DNA of 64,000 nt, from positions 1-64,000 of the forward strand of contig JABXJS010000079.1 of the NCBI GenBank assembly GCA_013538855.1, given 5' to 3'. Made by a program: the position numbers and the translations under genes. Shown here piece by piece: positions 25,892 through 34,810 of the stretch (position 1 is its first letter; every line of letters begins with the position of its first letter). Origin of the DNA: Herpetosiphonaceae bacterium. GTDB lineage: Bacteria > Chloroflexota > Chloroflexia > Chloroflexales > Herpetosiphonaceae. The notes under the pieces are model-generated. The model made no database searches. It was not told where the DNA came from and was given only the letters and a program-made list of their open reading frames with translations.

Positions 25892-27739
25892 ATGGCAACT
25901 GATGTTCAAGCTCTTCACGCGCCAGAGGTCAAGCCCAAGGGAGGCTGGCTCTCATGGCTCGTGACCGTTGACCACAAGAAAATCGGCATCATGTATTTGG
26001 TGACCGCGTTTGTCTTCTTTCTGATTGGCGGCCTGGAAGCCCTGATGATCCGGGTGCAACTTGGCACGCCAGAGAACTCGTTTTTGACGCCGCAGGCCTA
26101 CAATCAGATCTTCACCATGCACGGCACGACCATGGTGTTCTTGGCGATTATGCCGCTGAACGCCGGGTTTATGAACTACTTCGTGCCGCTGATGATTGGT
26201 GCTGGCGATATGGCCTACCCGCGCATGAATGCCATGAGCTACTGGCTGCTGCTCTTCGGCGGCCTGGTCATGTACGTCAGCTTCATCTCTGGCGGCAACG
26301 CGCCCGACGCTGGCTGGTTCGCCTATGCGCCGCTAACCGAGAAGATCTATTCGACCACACGAGGCATGGACTTCTGGGTATTAGGCTTACAGCTCTTAGG
26401 TGTATCATCGCTAGCAGGCTCGGTCAATATTATTGTGACGATTATTCGGCTGCGTGCGCCGGGCATGCGCTTCAACCGTATGCCGCTGTTTGTCTGGATG
26501 AGCATGATCACCTCGTTCTTGCTGATCTTCGCACTGCCCAGCATCACGGTCGGCATCACGCTGCTGTTCTTCGATCGCAACTTCCAGACCAACTTCTTCC
26601 TGCCGGCAGCAGGCGGCGACCCGCTGCTGTGGCAGCACTTGTTCTGGTTCTTTGGCCACCCCGAGGTGTACATCATGATCCTGCCGGCCTTCGGCATGAT
26701 CTCGGAGATTCTACCTGTCTTCTCGCGCAAGCCCATCTTCGGCTATGAGTTTGTGGCCTACTCGGGCGTCGCGATCGGCTTCCTGGGCTTTGCCGTGTGG
26801 GCACACCACATGTTTGCAACCGGCCTCGGCACCGTCGCTGACACCTTCTTCTCGGCGGCCTCGATGCTCATCTCGGTGCCAACCGGCGTGAAGATCTTCA
26901 ACTGGCTCGCGACGATGTGGCGCGGCGATCTGCGCTTCAAGACACCGATGTACTTTGCCGTTGGCTTTATCGCCATGTTCGTCATCGGCGGCATCAGCGG
27001 CGTGTCGCTGGCGGCACCGCCCTTCGACCTGCAGGTGACCGATAGCTACTACGTGGTGGCGCACTTCCACTATGTGCTGTTCGGCGGCGCAGCCTTTGCG
27101 CTGTTCGGCGGGGCCTACTACTGGCTGCCGAAGATCACTGGGCGCATGCTCGATGAGCGGCTGGGCAAGTTTAACTTCTGGATGATCTTCCTCGGCTTCA
27201 ACTTGACCTTCTTCCCCCAGCACATCCTGGGCATCGAGGGCATGCCACGCCGTATCTGGACCTACCAAGACAACCAGGGGTGGAACCTCTACAACTTGCT
27301 GTCGAGCATCGGTGCCTTCCTCATCGCCTTTGGCGCGCTCATCTTTGTGGTCAACCTCATCCTGAGCCTGCGCCGCGGGGAGCCTGCTGGCAACGACCCG
27401 TGGGATGCAGCCACGCTTGAGTGGGCCACCACCTCGCCGCCGCCGGCGCACAACTTCGACGCCGAGATCATCGTCAATAGCCGCCGCCCACTCTGGGACA
27501 ATAAGTACAGCGGCGAAGACCGCGGCATGACGCTCAACCACGACTGGCATCCGCACCTGCCGCCGCCGTCGAGCGCGCCCCTGATCTTCTCGTCGGGCCT
27601 GTTCGTGCTGGCCTTCGGGATGTTCTTCTTGGGCAGCACGCCAGTCCTTGGTATTCCGATTATCTTGGTCGCGCTGGCCATCGCCGGCTTTGGCATGAGT
27701 CGCTGGGTTGGCGAGATCGCCGAAGATCCAGTGTTGTAA
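25892..27739 (+). CDS. coxA: Cytochrome c oxidase subunit I
   Basis: Catalytic subunit with low-spin heme and heme-CuB centre that reduces oxygen and pumps protons. The 615-residue protein has twelve or more membrane helices, the heme ligand in TMHGTTMVFL, the CuB/Tyr motif FWFFGHPEVYIMILPAFG with its His-Tyr pair (type A), and the C-terminal VVAHFHYVLFGG with heme/CuB histidines. A hydrophobic C-terminal extension with two more helices (about 555-600) follows. AGGAGG upstream of ATG, 11 bases after coxB. Confidence 0.97.
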   Translation: MATDVQALHAPEVKPKGGWLSWLVTVDHKKIGIMYLVTAFVFFLIGGLEALMIRVQLGTPENSFLTPQAYNQIFTMHGTTMVFLAIMPLNAGFMNYFVPLMIGAGDMAYPRMNAMSYWLLLFGGLVMYVSFISGGNAPDAGWFAYAPLTEKIYSTTRGMDFWVLGLQLLGVSSLAGSVNIIVTIIRLRAPGMRFNRMPLFVWMSMITSFLLIFALPSITVGITLLFFDRNFQTNFFLPAAGGDPLLWQHLFWFFGHPEVYIMILPAFGMISEILPVFSRKPIFGYEFVAYSGVAIGFLGFAVWAHHMFATGLGTVADTFFSAASMLISVPTGVKIFNWLATMWRGDLRFKTPMYFAVGFIAMFVIGGISGVSLAAPPFDLQVTDSYYVVAHFHYVLFGGAAFALFGGAYYWLPKITGRMLDERLGKFNFWMIFLGFNLTFFPQHILGIEGMPRRIWTYQDNQGWNLYNLLSSIGAFLIAFGALIFVVNLILSLRRGEPAGNDPWDAATLEWATTSPPPAHNFDAEIIVNSRRPLWDNKYSGEDRGMTLNHDWHPHLPPPSSAPLIFSSGLFVLAFGMFFLGSTPVLGIPIILVALAIAGFGMSRWVGEIAEDPVL

Positions 27740-27744
27740 TCCAC

Positions 27745-27794
27745 GTACCCTTGCGTGCGCTGCGAGCGTAGCTGCACAGCGCACGCATAGGTAC
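27745..27794 (+). other. Intercistronic hairpin between coxA and coxC
   Basis: GTACC (27745-27749) plus TGCGTGCGCTG (27752-27762) pair with CAGCGCACGCA (27777-27787) plus GGTAC (27790-27794), giving a stem of up to 16 bp. There is no U-tract; the coxC ribosome-binding site follows directly. It probably affects mRNA stability or subunit ratio rather than termination. Confidence 0.7.
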
Positions 27795-27808
27795 CCAGAG
27801 GAGTTTCT

Positions 27809-28435
27809 ATGGCACAGGCGGTACGCACTGAAACGACCAAGACCGATCCAGGGCGCGGTCTTGATCTTCGTAAACTGGGAATGTGGACCTTTCTTGGGTC
27901 GGAAGTGTTCTTTTTTGGTGCCCTGATCGTGACCCATATGGCGATGCGCGGCGTCGAGCCGCTGTCAAGCTCGTTCAAGTCGATGAACGTTGAGGCTGTG
28001 CGCGAGCTGTTCGGCTACAACGTCATCACCTCAGTCTTGGCCTTCATCTTGTTGATGAGTAGCCTGACAATGGTGCTTGCGCTCGACGGCGTGAAGACCA
28101 ACAATCCCAAGCGATTTCGCTTCTGGCTTGGAGCCACGATCTTCTGTGGTCTATGCTTCTTAGGCGGCCAGGTGTATGAGTTCACGCACATCATTCACGA
28201 AGGTGTGACGATCCGCAACAGCATGTTTGGCTCGACCTTCTTCACGCTCACCGGCTTCCACGGCACGCACGTGTTCGTCGGCGTGGTGTGGCTGACATCG
28301 CTGCTGATCTCATCGCTGCGCCATCCCAACCGCTATAACGGTCAGAACTTCATGGCGGTTGAGATGGCCGGTTTGTACTGGCACTTCGTGGACCTGGTGT
28401 GGGTCGGCATCTTTACCTTGGTCTATCTGATCTAG
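27809..28435 (+). CDS. coxC: Cytochrome c oxidase subunit III
   Basis: A 208-residue membrane protein of the CtaE/CoxC family with five predicted helices. The signatures are KLGMWTFLGSEVFFFGAL near the start, GQVYEFTH in the middle and TGFHGTHVFVGVVWL with the family histidines, ending GLYWHFVDLVWVGIFTLVYL. AGGAG lies before the ATG. It stabilises subunit I and helps oxygen delivery. Confidence 0.95.
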   Translation: MAQAVRTETTKTDPGRGLDLRKLGMWTFLGSEVFFFGALIVTHMAMRGVEPLSSSFKSMNVEAVRELFGYNVITSVLAFILLMSSLTMVLALDGVKTNNPKRFRFWLGATIFCGLCFLGGQVYEFTHIIHEGVTIRNSMFGSTFFTLTGFHGTHVFVGVVWLTSLLISSLRHPNRYNGQNFMAVEMAGLYWHFVDLVWVGIFTLVYLI

Positions 28436-28457
28436 TCTTGGCTGCGAGGAGGCCGCA

Positions 28458-28808
28458 ATGGCACACGTGCATAAAACCGAAGCGGTGCAGGAGTACCATG
28501 AAGAACAGATGCAGCACCACAGCCACACCAAGCTCTATGTGCTGATCTTCTTCGTGCTCTTTGCTGTCACTGCGCTTGAGATTGCGATCCCGATTTTACG
28601 CGAGGAGGGCATGCTGCCCATCGCCAAGATCCCCGAGGTGCTGGCGCTGCTCACGCTGATGACGGCCAAGGGTGCGATGGTCATTATGTTCTATATGCAC
28701 CTCAAAGGTGATCGGCGCATGTACGGCTCACTCTTTGTGTTCCCGCTGATCATCGTTGTGGTGATGTTCTTGGGCTTTATCTGGCTGTTCCAGCCAACAC
28801 TATGGTGA
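28458..28808 (+). CDS. coxD: Cytochrome c oxidase subunit IV (prokaryotic type)
   Basis: A 116-residue membrane protein with three helices, preceded by a His-rich N-terminus (EEQMQHHSHTKLY). The middle TLMTAKGAMVIMFYMHLKGDR matches the prokaryotic COX4 family. AGGAGG precedes the ATG. Small accessory subunit placed in the usual order after coxC. Confidence 0.88.
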   Translation: MAHVHKTEAVQEYHEEQMQHHSHTKLYVLIFFVLFAVTALEIAIPILREEGMLPIAKIPEVLALLTLMTAKGAMVIMFYMHLKGDRRMYGSLFVFPLIIVVVMFLGFIWLFQPTLW

Positions 28809-28811
28809 TCT

Positions 28812-29612
28812 ATGGGCGGTTCTTGGACCATTGATTGGCCGCTTTTATGTGGGCTAATCACGCTGGTCGGAGCATACGTGTGGGCCGTTGGCCCCGCCCG
28901 CTCACGCTTCGGCGGCCCGACGGCCTTCCCTCGTGGGAAGGCCATCGCGTTTTTGAGCGGCCTGCTGGTGATCGGGCTAGCGATTATGTCGCCGATTGGC
29001 GAGCTTGCCGACCGCTATTTGTTTGCGCTGCACATGACCCAGCATCTGCTGCTGACCGTCGTGTCTGCGCCGCTGCTGCTCTGGGGCACCCCGGAGTGGC
29101 TGGCCCGCTGGCTGATCGATTTGGTGCCAGGCGTCTACACGCTGGTGCGCTGGCTAACCAACCCGATCGTGGCTTTTTTGGCGTTCAATATTACGTTCAG
29201 TGGCTGGCACCTGCCACAGCTCTACGATCTGGCGCTGCGCAATAGCCTTGTGCATATCTTCGAGCATCAGACGATGACCGGCACGGCCCTGCTGCTCTGG
29301 TGCCCAGCTATGTGTCCGCTGCCAGAGCTGCGGGCCAGCTATCCGGCACAGATCGCCTATTTCTTTCTCAACTCGGTTGTGCCCACCGTGCTCGGCGCAC
29401 TGATCACCTTTGCTGGGCAGGTGTTGTACCCAACCTATGCCCTAGCTCCGCGCCGCGTCTGGGGGCTTAGTCCACTGTCGGATCAAAAAATCGGGGCCTT
29501 GATTATGTGGGTGCCCGGTGGTCTCGTCTTTCTGATCGCCGTCACCGTGGCATTTTTCCGCTGGATGGGCCAGGAAGAGGATGATGAGTGGATTGCGTCG
29601 CCTGGGCACTAG
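28812..29612 (+). CDS. ctaG: Cytochrome c oxidase assembly factor CtaG (caa3 type)
   Basis: A 266-residue membrane protein with seven helices. The family features are SPIGELADRYLFALHMTQHLLLT split over residues about 61-83, LLLWGTPEWLARWL, and several conserved histidines (HMTQHLL, FEHQTM). It belongs to the caa3_CtaG group, thought to act in copper insertion. It begins three bases after coxD. The stop is one base from the stop of the convergent amino-acid kinase gene, with no terminator between. No heme A synthase genes are in the window. Confidence 0.9.
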   Translation: MGGSWTIDWPLLCGLITLVGAYVWAVGPARSRFGGPTAFPRGKAIAFLSGLLVIGLAIMSPIGELADRYLFALHMTQHLLLTVVSAPLLLWGTPEWLARWLIDLVPGVYTLVRWLTNPIVAFLAFNITFSGWHLPQLYDLALRNSLVHIFEHQTMTGTALLLWCPAMCPLPELRASYPAQIAYFFLNSVVPTVLGALITFAGQVLYPTYALAPRRVWGLSPLSDQKIGALIMWVPGGLVFLIAVTVAFFRWMGQEEDDEWIASPGH

Positions 29613-29613
29613 C

Positions 29614-30294
29614 TCAGGCGACCACCACCGTCTCTGCCCCGCTGAACAGGTTGCCAATATTGGTGATGCGCACAGTGCGCACATAGGGGGCCGCCTCTGC
29701 GGCCGCCTGCACCACCGATGTGTACGTCGCATCGATCACGCCCTGCTTAATGTAGCGATCGGACTGGCGCGCCGAGATGCCGCTCACCCGCTTGCCACCA
29801 GAGAACACCCCCGGCGTATTCACCAAAAACGTTAGCTCATCGGCACCAAGCCCGCTGGCGATCATCTGCGCTGCCCGATCAGCATTCAGCACGATGCCGC
29901 GCTTGGCGGCTAGATCAAGCGCGAGCGGGGCCACCACCGGCAGCCACGCCTGATCGAGCAGATATTTCAACACCTCAAAGCGCACAATTGGCTCAGTCGC
30001 CCGCAGTGGAATGTACATCAGCTCTAGATCGATGCCGCTCAGGCCAATCGCCTGAATCCCACGCTCGACCAGGGCGGCGACAAGCTGCGGATTGATGCCA
30101 CCGCGCAGCGCCATCGCGGCGACCTCGGGCACAGTTTGGCGATTATGCATCTGCTGCAGCGCACGCGGCAGAATGCTCCCGCCGCCGTGGATCAGCACCA
30201 CCTGGCCAGTCAAGCCCGTCACAATATCCACTAAGCTTTGCAGGGCGCTAGGCTGATCAAGCTCATAGCCGCTGATTTTTATTACATGCGTCAT
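29614..30294 (-). CDS. Amino-acid kinase family protein, acetylglutamate-kinase-like, degenerate
   Basis: A 226-residue protein with the amino-acid kinase fold, closest in appearance to N-acetylglutamate kinase (ArgB), which phosphorylates N-acetylglutamate. HVIKISGYEL holds the first lysine (Lys6), VVLIHGGGS the substrate loop and GIVLNADRAAQMIA the NxD nucleotide motif. The conserved GGMxxK near the C-terminus, which supplies the catalytic lysine in ArgB, reads ATYTSV (after GVID), a change I verified in the codons. It is also shorter than ArgB (about 260-300). AGGAG precedes the ATG. No other arginine genes are near. It may be a divergent kinase with another substrate or an inactive relative. 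Confidence 0.7.
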   Translation of the reverse strand: MTHVIKISGYELDQPSALQSLVDIVTGLTGQVVLIHGGGSILPRALQQMHNRQTVPEVAAMALRGGINPQLVAALVERGIQAIGLSGIDLELMYIPLRATEPIVRFEVLKYLLDQAWLPVVAPLALDLAAKRGIVLNADRAAQMIASGLGADELTFLVNTPGVFSGGKRVSGISARQSDRYIKQGVIDATYTSVVQAAAEAAPYVRTVRITNIGNLFSGAETVVVA

Positions 30295-30380
30295 AGGGAC
30301 TGCTCCTGTGATAGTCTGCTACCGAGTCTAGCGAGCAGTCAGGGGAAATACAATCTGAGCGGATGACGGTCTGGTGACAG

Positions 30381-30896
30381 TTAGCGCGGGTGTGACACAA
30401 CCCAAGGAGCCTCGTACCAGCCAACGTGGTCGGTGGCGCGCTGCGTGAGCTGGTGCAAGATCAGCGTATGAAATGGCGCGAGCGGCGGCAGCTGATCGTG
30501 GCTAAACCAGCCCATCTCGCTCACCTCAGCGGACGGGGTAAACGTGCCGCCGACAACACGTGCGCCGACCACAAACTCTAGCTTGGGACGATCCGGCGTT
30601 GTCCCAACCAGCAGCAGACGCTCTGACCGCACCTGGAGGCCGGACTCCTCGCGCACCTCGCGCTCGAGCGCCTGCAGCGGCGACTCGCTGCGCTCCATCC
30701 AGCCGCCAGGCGTGCCCCATGGATGCGAGCGGCGATAGGTGTGCTTGAACAGCAGCAGTCGATCGGCGTCATCGGTAATGATGCCAGCGACACCAAGCAG
30801 AAACCGCGCGTTGACAACACGCGCTAGGTGCCAGTGGAGGCGTGGTGGAATGCGGACCCGCTGCAGCAGAGGGTAGATAAAATCAGGCAGGTTCAT
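30381..30896 (-). CDS. Nudix hydrolase
   Basis: A 171-residue protein with a complete Nudix box, GGWMERSESPLQ followed by ALEREVREESGL (about residues 73-96), matching Gx5Ex7REUxEExGU. Nudix enzymes hydrolyse nucleoside diphosphates linked to another group; the substrate is not evident. The N-terminal RLHWHLARVVNARFLLGVAGII and VVGARVVGGTF resemble ADP-ribose/NDP-sugar-type enzymes, but I cannot assign one. It lies between the amino-acid kinase and the STAS protein on the same strand. Confidence 0.88.
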   Translation of the reverse strand: MNLPDFIYPLLQRVRIPPRLHWHLARVVNARFLLGVAGIITDDADRLLLFKHTYRRSHPWGTPGGWMERSESPLQALEREVREESGLQVRSERLLLVGTTPDRPKLEFVVGARVVGGTFTPSAEVSEMGWFSHDQLPPLAPFHTLILHQLTQRATDHVGWYEAPWVVSHPR

Positions 30897-30925
30897 ACAG
30901 CAACCTCGCTTCAGACGCTGGCACC

Positions 30926-32014
30926 CTAAGCCATTGGCACCACAGCGCTGCTATGGATACTCAAGCGCTGACGAACAATATCAGTTAAGCGCTGCGTGCG
31001 CTTGAGCAATGCCGAGCGGGGGTTGAGCGCTACCATTTCAGCTAGCTCGGCGCTTAATCCAGTAACAGCAACCTCGCAGCCAAGCAGTAGCACCGTCTCG
31101 ATCAGCGCCTCTAGCTCGAGCATGCTGTGCTGATTGGCCACCACCGCGCCGGTCATATCCAGCACCAGCAGTTCAGCGCGCAGCGCGTGGATCTGATCGG
31201 GAACGATGCCGCCGAGGTGCTCCAGCCGTGCGGCATCGAGCTGACCAACCAGTGGCAGCAGGACCAAGCCCGCGCCTAAGTTGATCATGGGCGAGCCAAG
31301 CTTCTGCACCTGCTCATTGAGCAGCGCTTGGTCCTGCAGCGCCTGCTCGAGCTGCTGGTTCGCCGACTGGGCCTCGGTGTAGGTACGCTTGAGGGTGGTG
31401 TTGGTCTCGGCTAAGGTTTGCAGCGTTGCGCTGGTGCGGCGCAGGGCGCGCTGCTCGTCGCGGCCAACAATGGCGATAATCAGCAGCAGAATGATATTGG
31501 TGATCAGCAGCACGAGCCAGTTCAAGATCAGATTCTCGCGTGGCGAGAGCAGCTCGACCGCCAGCACGCCGTTGAACTCCAGCAGCGGGATACACACAAG
31601 CAGGCCGACCTCGAGCACAGAAAGCAGCACAAAGCGGCGCATGCTGCGCAGCACCAGCAGCGCCACCGGCGGCCACACCAGCAACAGTGGCCATGAGGAG
31701 CCGGAGAGCGTGCCATCGAGTGGATCAACCGCAGCAACAACCAGCACGGTGAGCACAAGATCCCAGAAGGCCACGCGTACCCGCCAGCGCGGATCGCGCA
31801 GCAGCAGCAGCGCAATGGGTATCAGGCTAACAACGGCCATGCTTATCGTCGAGATCGTGGCCGTTTGGGTATTATCGATGGCCGTCCAGGTTACGATCAG
31901 CAGCAGCCCAATCATCACAAGCTGGATCACAGCAAACAAACGGATGCGTGCGTCGACCATGGCTTGCAGATTAACCTCAGGGAGGATCACCGAAGAGGAG
32001 GTCTCGCGTTGCAT
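30926..32014 (-). CDS. Membrane protein with coiled coil and RsbR-type STAS domain
   Basis: A 362-residue protein: six or so membrane segments (about residues 28-185), a coiled coil (about 188-240, rich in Gln, Thr and Leu) and a C-terminal STAS domain (about 245-345). The STAS core has LVLLPLVGQLDAAR and VLDMTGAVVAN, with a Thr at the place of the phosphorylated Thr/Ser of RsbR/RsbS. This suggests a membrane-bound stressosome-like sensor. No RsbT kinase or RsbS gene is adjacent, so the partner is unknown. AAGGATA lies before the ATG and a TATAAT at 32056-32061 (minus) is the likely -10. Confidence 0.8.
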   Translation of the reverse strand: MQRETSSSVILPEVNLQAMVDARIRLFAVIQLVMIGLLLIVTWTAIDNTQTATISTISMAVVSLIPIALLLLRDPRWRVRVAFWDLVLTVLVVAAVDPLDGTLSGSSWPLLLVWPPVALLVLRSMRRFVLLSVLEVGLLVCIPLLEFNGVLAVELLSPRENLILNWLVLLITNIILLLIIAIVGRDEQRALRRTSATLQTLAETNTTLKRTYTEAQSANQQLEQALQDQALLNEQVQKLGSPMINLGAGLVLLPLVGQLDAARLEHLGGIVPDQIHALRAELLVLDMTGAVVANQHSMLELEALIETVLLLGCEVAVTGLSAELAEMVALNPRSALLKRTQRLTDIVRQRLSIHSSAVVPMA

Positions 32015-32055
32015 GGGTTCTATCCTTAAAGTAGATACGCCAACTGGATGCGCTG

Positions 32056-32061
32056 ATTATA
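32056..32061 (-). promoter_or_regulatory. Probable -10 of the STAS-protein gene
   Basis: Perfect TATAAT on the minus strand, 42 bases before the start codon. No good -35 is seen at the usual distance; the best is TGTTTA with a 16-bp spacer. Confidence 0.4.
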
Positions 32062-32143
32062 CCAGACCTGATCTGCTTAAACACAGGGGCTGGCGGTGCA
32101 TAGACCGCCAGCCCGACAGCTGAACAATGCTGGGATATGCGCG

Positions 32144-32716
32144 CTAGCTCAAAATAAACATGATCGCCATAATCGCCACGAAGACGAGAAGGATCGCGAA
32201 CAGCAGCGATGCCATCGCCTGACTTTGCTCTGGGGTCATAGACTGGCGCTGGCGATTGATAAGCTGCTTGCGCATATCATCGGAGACCTTGAGGGGCTTG
32301 CGCTTGCCCTGCTCTGCAATGGCGGCCTGCTCCTCGGCGCTAAGCTCAATATCCTCATAGCGCACACGGGCGCGCTCGATATAGTGGCGGAGATCATCGG
32401 GTTTAAGTGACTCGTCGATGCGCGGCGCTTGCTCAATCCATGTATCAGCCGTGCCGATCGGAGCGATATTGCGCTCAATTAGTGGCGCAGGACGTGCACG
32501 TCCACCGTGCGTATATGCCGTGCGCTCTAGCTGATCAATGCGCTGCTGGAGCTGTTGAAGCTGCGCGGGGTACGCGCCAAGCTGTTGGCGCAGCTGCGTA
32601 ACCTCGTGAAGCAGCAAGGTGATCGCGGTTGTTTGCAGCTGATTCAGCTCGGTGGGCGTCAACAGCGCCGCTTGCTCTAGGCGCTGCAGCAGGTTTGGCA
32701 ACGTTTGGGATGACAT
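32144..32716 (-). CDS. Tail-anchored coiled-coil protein of unknown function
   Basis: A 190-residue protein not assigned to a family. The start at 32716 has GAGGTTGC upstream; an in-frame ATG at 32761 lacks a site. Residues about 5-75 form a Leu/Gln-rich coiled coil, then a charged acidic-basic stretch (DESLKPDDLRHYIERARVRY), and the last ~23 residues are a single membrane helix (LLFAILLVFVAIMAIMFIL) with only a short tail. This is a tail-anchored layout with the bulk in the cytoplasm. It reads in the same direction as the STAS membrane protein. Confidence 0.75.
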   Translation of the reverse strand: MSSQTLPNLLQRLEQAALLTPTELNQLQTTAITLLLHEVTQLRQQLGAYPAQLQQLQQRIDQLERTAYTHGGRARPAPLIERNIAPIGTADTWIEQAPRIDESLKPDDLRHYIERARVRYEDIELSAEEQAAIAEQGKRKPLKVSDDMRKQLINRQRQSMTPEQSQAMASLLFAILLVFVAIMAIMFILS

Positions 32717-32816
32717 AGCAACCTCACAAAGTTCTTCACTCGCTAGGATGTACGCGCTCATTGGTTTGAATGTTGCCAGATGTTACAGAGTTCTGATTAA
32801 TCGCTCGGGCGCGGCG

Positions 32817-32846
32817 TTGGTTGTCGCAAGAAAAAGGATGTATAAT
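32817..32846 (+). promoter_or_regulatory. Promoter of asd
   Basis: Perfect -10 TATAAT (32841-32846) with TTGGTT at 32817-32822 and an 18-bp spacer, about 50 bases before the start codon. Confidence 0.6.
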
Positions 32847-32901
32847 CCCACGCAACTTTGCTGCACAATGGCGTGCCCAACTCAACTACCTGGAGGTTCT
32901 G

Positions 32902-33978
32902 ATGGAAAAAATACCCGTTGGTGTCCTTGGCGCGACCGGCACGGTCGGGCAACGGTTTCTACAGCTATTGGAAGAACACCCCTGGTTTGATGTTGTGATG
33001 GTAGCCGCCTCCGACCGCTCCGCTGGGCGCAAACTTGGCGAGATTGGGCGCTGGCATCTAAGCGGCGCGATGCCTGAGCGCTATGCGGCCATGACCGTGC
33101 AGTCGATCGATCAGATCGGCGACATTCCGCTGGTGTTCAGCGCGCTGCCTGGCGATGTTGCTGGCGAGACAGAGATTGCCTGGGCCAAAGCCGGGTCGAT
33201 TGTGTGCTCAAACGCGAGCGCCCACCGCCGCGACCCGCTCGTCCCACTGCTGGTGCCAGAGGTCAACCCTGATCATATTGGCCTGCTTGAGCTTCAGCGC
33301 AAGGAGCGCGGCTGGAGCGGCGGCATTTTAACCAACCCCAACTGCACCACAACCCATGCCATCCTGCCGATGCGTGCGCTCCACGACACGTACGGCCTCA
33401 GCCAAGTGTTGCTGGTAAGCATGCAGGCGATCTCCGGCGCAGGTTATCCTGGCGTGCCGAGCCTGGATATTATCGACAACGTGGTGCCCTACATTGGCGG
33501 CGAGGAAGATAAAGTCGAGTGGGAGCCGCGCAAGCTGCTCGGTCTCTTCCGCGATGGCGTATTCATTGAGGCCGATATTGCGATCAGCGCCCACTGCAAC
33601 CGCGTAGCAGTAATCGATGCGCACACCGAGTGTCTCTCGATCAAGTTCGCGCATCCGCCGCAGTCGGTGGACGAGATCACCGCAACGCTGCGCGAGTTCC
33701 GTGCGCTGCCACAGGCACTTGAGCTGCCAAGTGCGCCGCCAGAGCCAATTCTGGTGACCGAGGCCGTTGACGGGCCGCAGCCGCGCCGAGACCGCGATGT
33801 CGCCAACGGCATGGCCACCATTGTTGGCCGCGTGCGGCCATGCCCGATCTTGGACTACAAGCTGGTGCTGCTAGGGCACAACACGATTCGCGGCGCAGCT
33901 GGTGGATCGCTGCTAAACGCCGAGCTGCTGGCGGCGCAGGGGCACATCCCTGGCTTTGCAGCGCTCCGCGATCTCTAA
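32902..33978 (+). CDS. asd: Aspartate-semialdehyde dehydrogenase
   Basis: NADPH-dependent enzyme that turns aspartyl phosphate into aspartate semialdehyde for lysine/DAP, threonine and methionine. The 358-residue protein begins VGVLGATGTVGQRFL, has the active-site Cys148 in TNPNCTT, and QAISGAGYPGVPS. The sequence is of the archaeal/fungal-like short-type Asd class, ending DYKLVLLGHNTIRGAAGGSLL split around residues 320-345. GGAGG before the ATG at 32902 decides the start over an upstream in-frame codon. It stands alone, with no lysine-pathway neighbours; its stop is two bases from a convergent gene. Confidence 0.95.
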   Translation: MEKIPVGVLGATGTVGQRFLQLLEEHPWFDVVMVAASDRSAGRKLGEIGRWHLSGAMPERYAAMTVQSIDQIGDIPLVFSALPGDVAGETEIAWAKAGSIVCSNASAHRRDPLVPLLVPEVNPDHIGLLELQRKERGWSGGILTNPNCTTTHAILPMRALHDTYGLSQVLLVSMQAISGAGYPGVPSLDIIDNVVPYIGGEEDKVEWEPRKLLGLFRDGVFIEADIAISAHCNRVAVIDAHTECLSIKFAHPPQSVDEITATLREFRALPQALELPSAPPEPILVTEAVDGPQPRRDRDVANGMATIVGRVRPCPILDYKLVLLGHNTIRGAAGGSLLNAELLAAQGHIPGFAALRDL

Positions 33979-33980
33979 CA

Positions 33981-34766
33981 CTAACGGCCAAACCACCAGC
34001 GCCGTGGGCGCTTAGTCTGAACTGGCGATGGCTCAGCAGGCGGTAGCGGATCATCGTGCAGCAGTGCATACGGGGTGATCTCGACCAACTGCTGGGCCAT
34101 TGGTGCGCCTTGCAGCATGCGCACCTTCTCGACTGCGGCGGCCATAAACGGCGCGCGCACACCCTGGGCCGCGTGGGCATCACTAGCGATCAGCTGGACC
34201 ATGCCGTGGCTCAGCAGCTGGAGGGCCGTGGCCTGCAGGCGCTCGCCATGGGAGCCGACGATGCTTGCGGCCGTAACTTGCATCTGCACCCCGCGCTCCA
34301 CGAGTGGCAGCAGGGTATTTGGATCATGCTGGACGCTGCGGATGCGCTCCGGGTGCGCTAGCACCACACGGTAGCCAGCAACTTGCAGCTGATAGATGAT
34401 CGTTTCAAGCGCTTCTGGGATAAAATCGTTGGGGCTTTCGAGCAAGACAGCGCGACTGGAGCCATAGCCAAGCAGCGTGCCTGCTTTGATCTGCTCGACC
34501 AGGCCAACGTCAAACGCGATCTCAGTGCCCAGGACGACCTGAAGGCTAATTTTCGCACGCTGAAGCTGCTCGCGCAGGCGCATCACACTGCTGCGCAGCG
34601 CGGCGATGTCGTAGGATTGCGACTGGCTAGAGGCAGGGCTATGCGGCGTGGCCCCAACCGTCGTCACACCCTCGGCAACCAGCGTGCGCGCCAGCTCCAG
34701 AGCAGCCTCCCAGGAAGCGGGGCCATCATCGTAGCCAGGGAGAATATGGCAGTGCAGATCGTACAT
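33981..34766 (-). CDS. PHP-type tyrosine-protein phosphatase, CpsB/YwqE-like
   Basis: A 261-residue metal-dependent phosphatase of the PHP superfamily, which removes phosphate from capsule BY-kinases. The motifs are YDLHCHILPGYDDGP (N-terminal HxH), VTTVGATPHS, VLAHPERI and IASDAHAAQG, the four metal-binding stretches of CpsB/YwqE. The start at 34766 was preferred to 34778 because AGGATGG lies at a useful distance. It is downstream of, and on the same strand as, the BY-kinase gene (44-bp gap), its expected partner. Confidence 0.9.
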   Translation of the reverse strand: MYDLHCHILPGYDDGPASWEAALELARTLVAEGVTTVGATPHSPASSQSQSYDIAALRSSVMRLREQLQRAKISLQVVLGTEIAFDVGLVEQIKAGTLLGYGSSRAVLLESPNDFIPEALETIIYQLQVAGYRVVLAHPERIRSVQHDPNTLLPLVERGVQMQVTAASIVGSHGERLQATALQLLSHGMVQLIASDAHAAQGVRAPFMAAAVEKVRMLQGAPMAQQLVEITPYALLHDDPLPPAEPSPVQTKRPRRWWFGR

Positions 34767-34810
34767 AGGGCAGTCCATCCTTTGTAGTCAGGGGACCGCC
34801 GGACGTCCCC

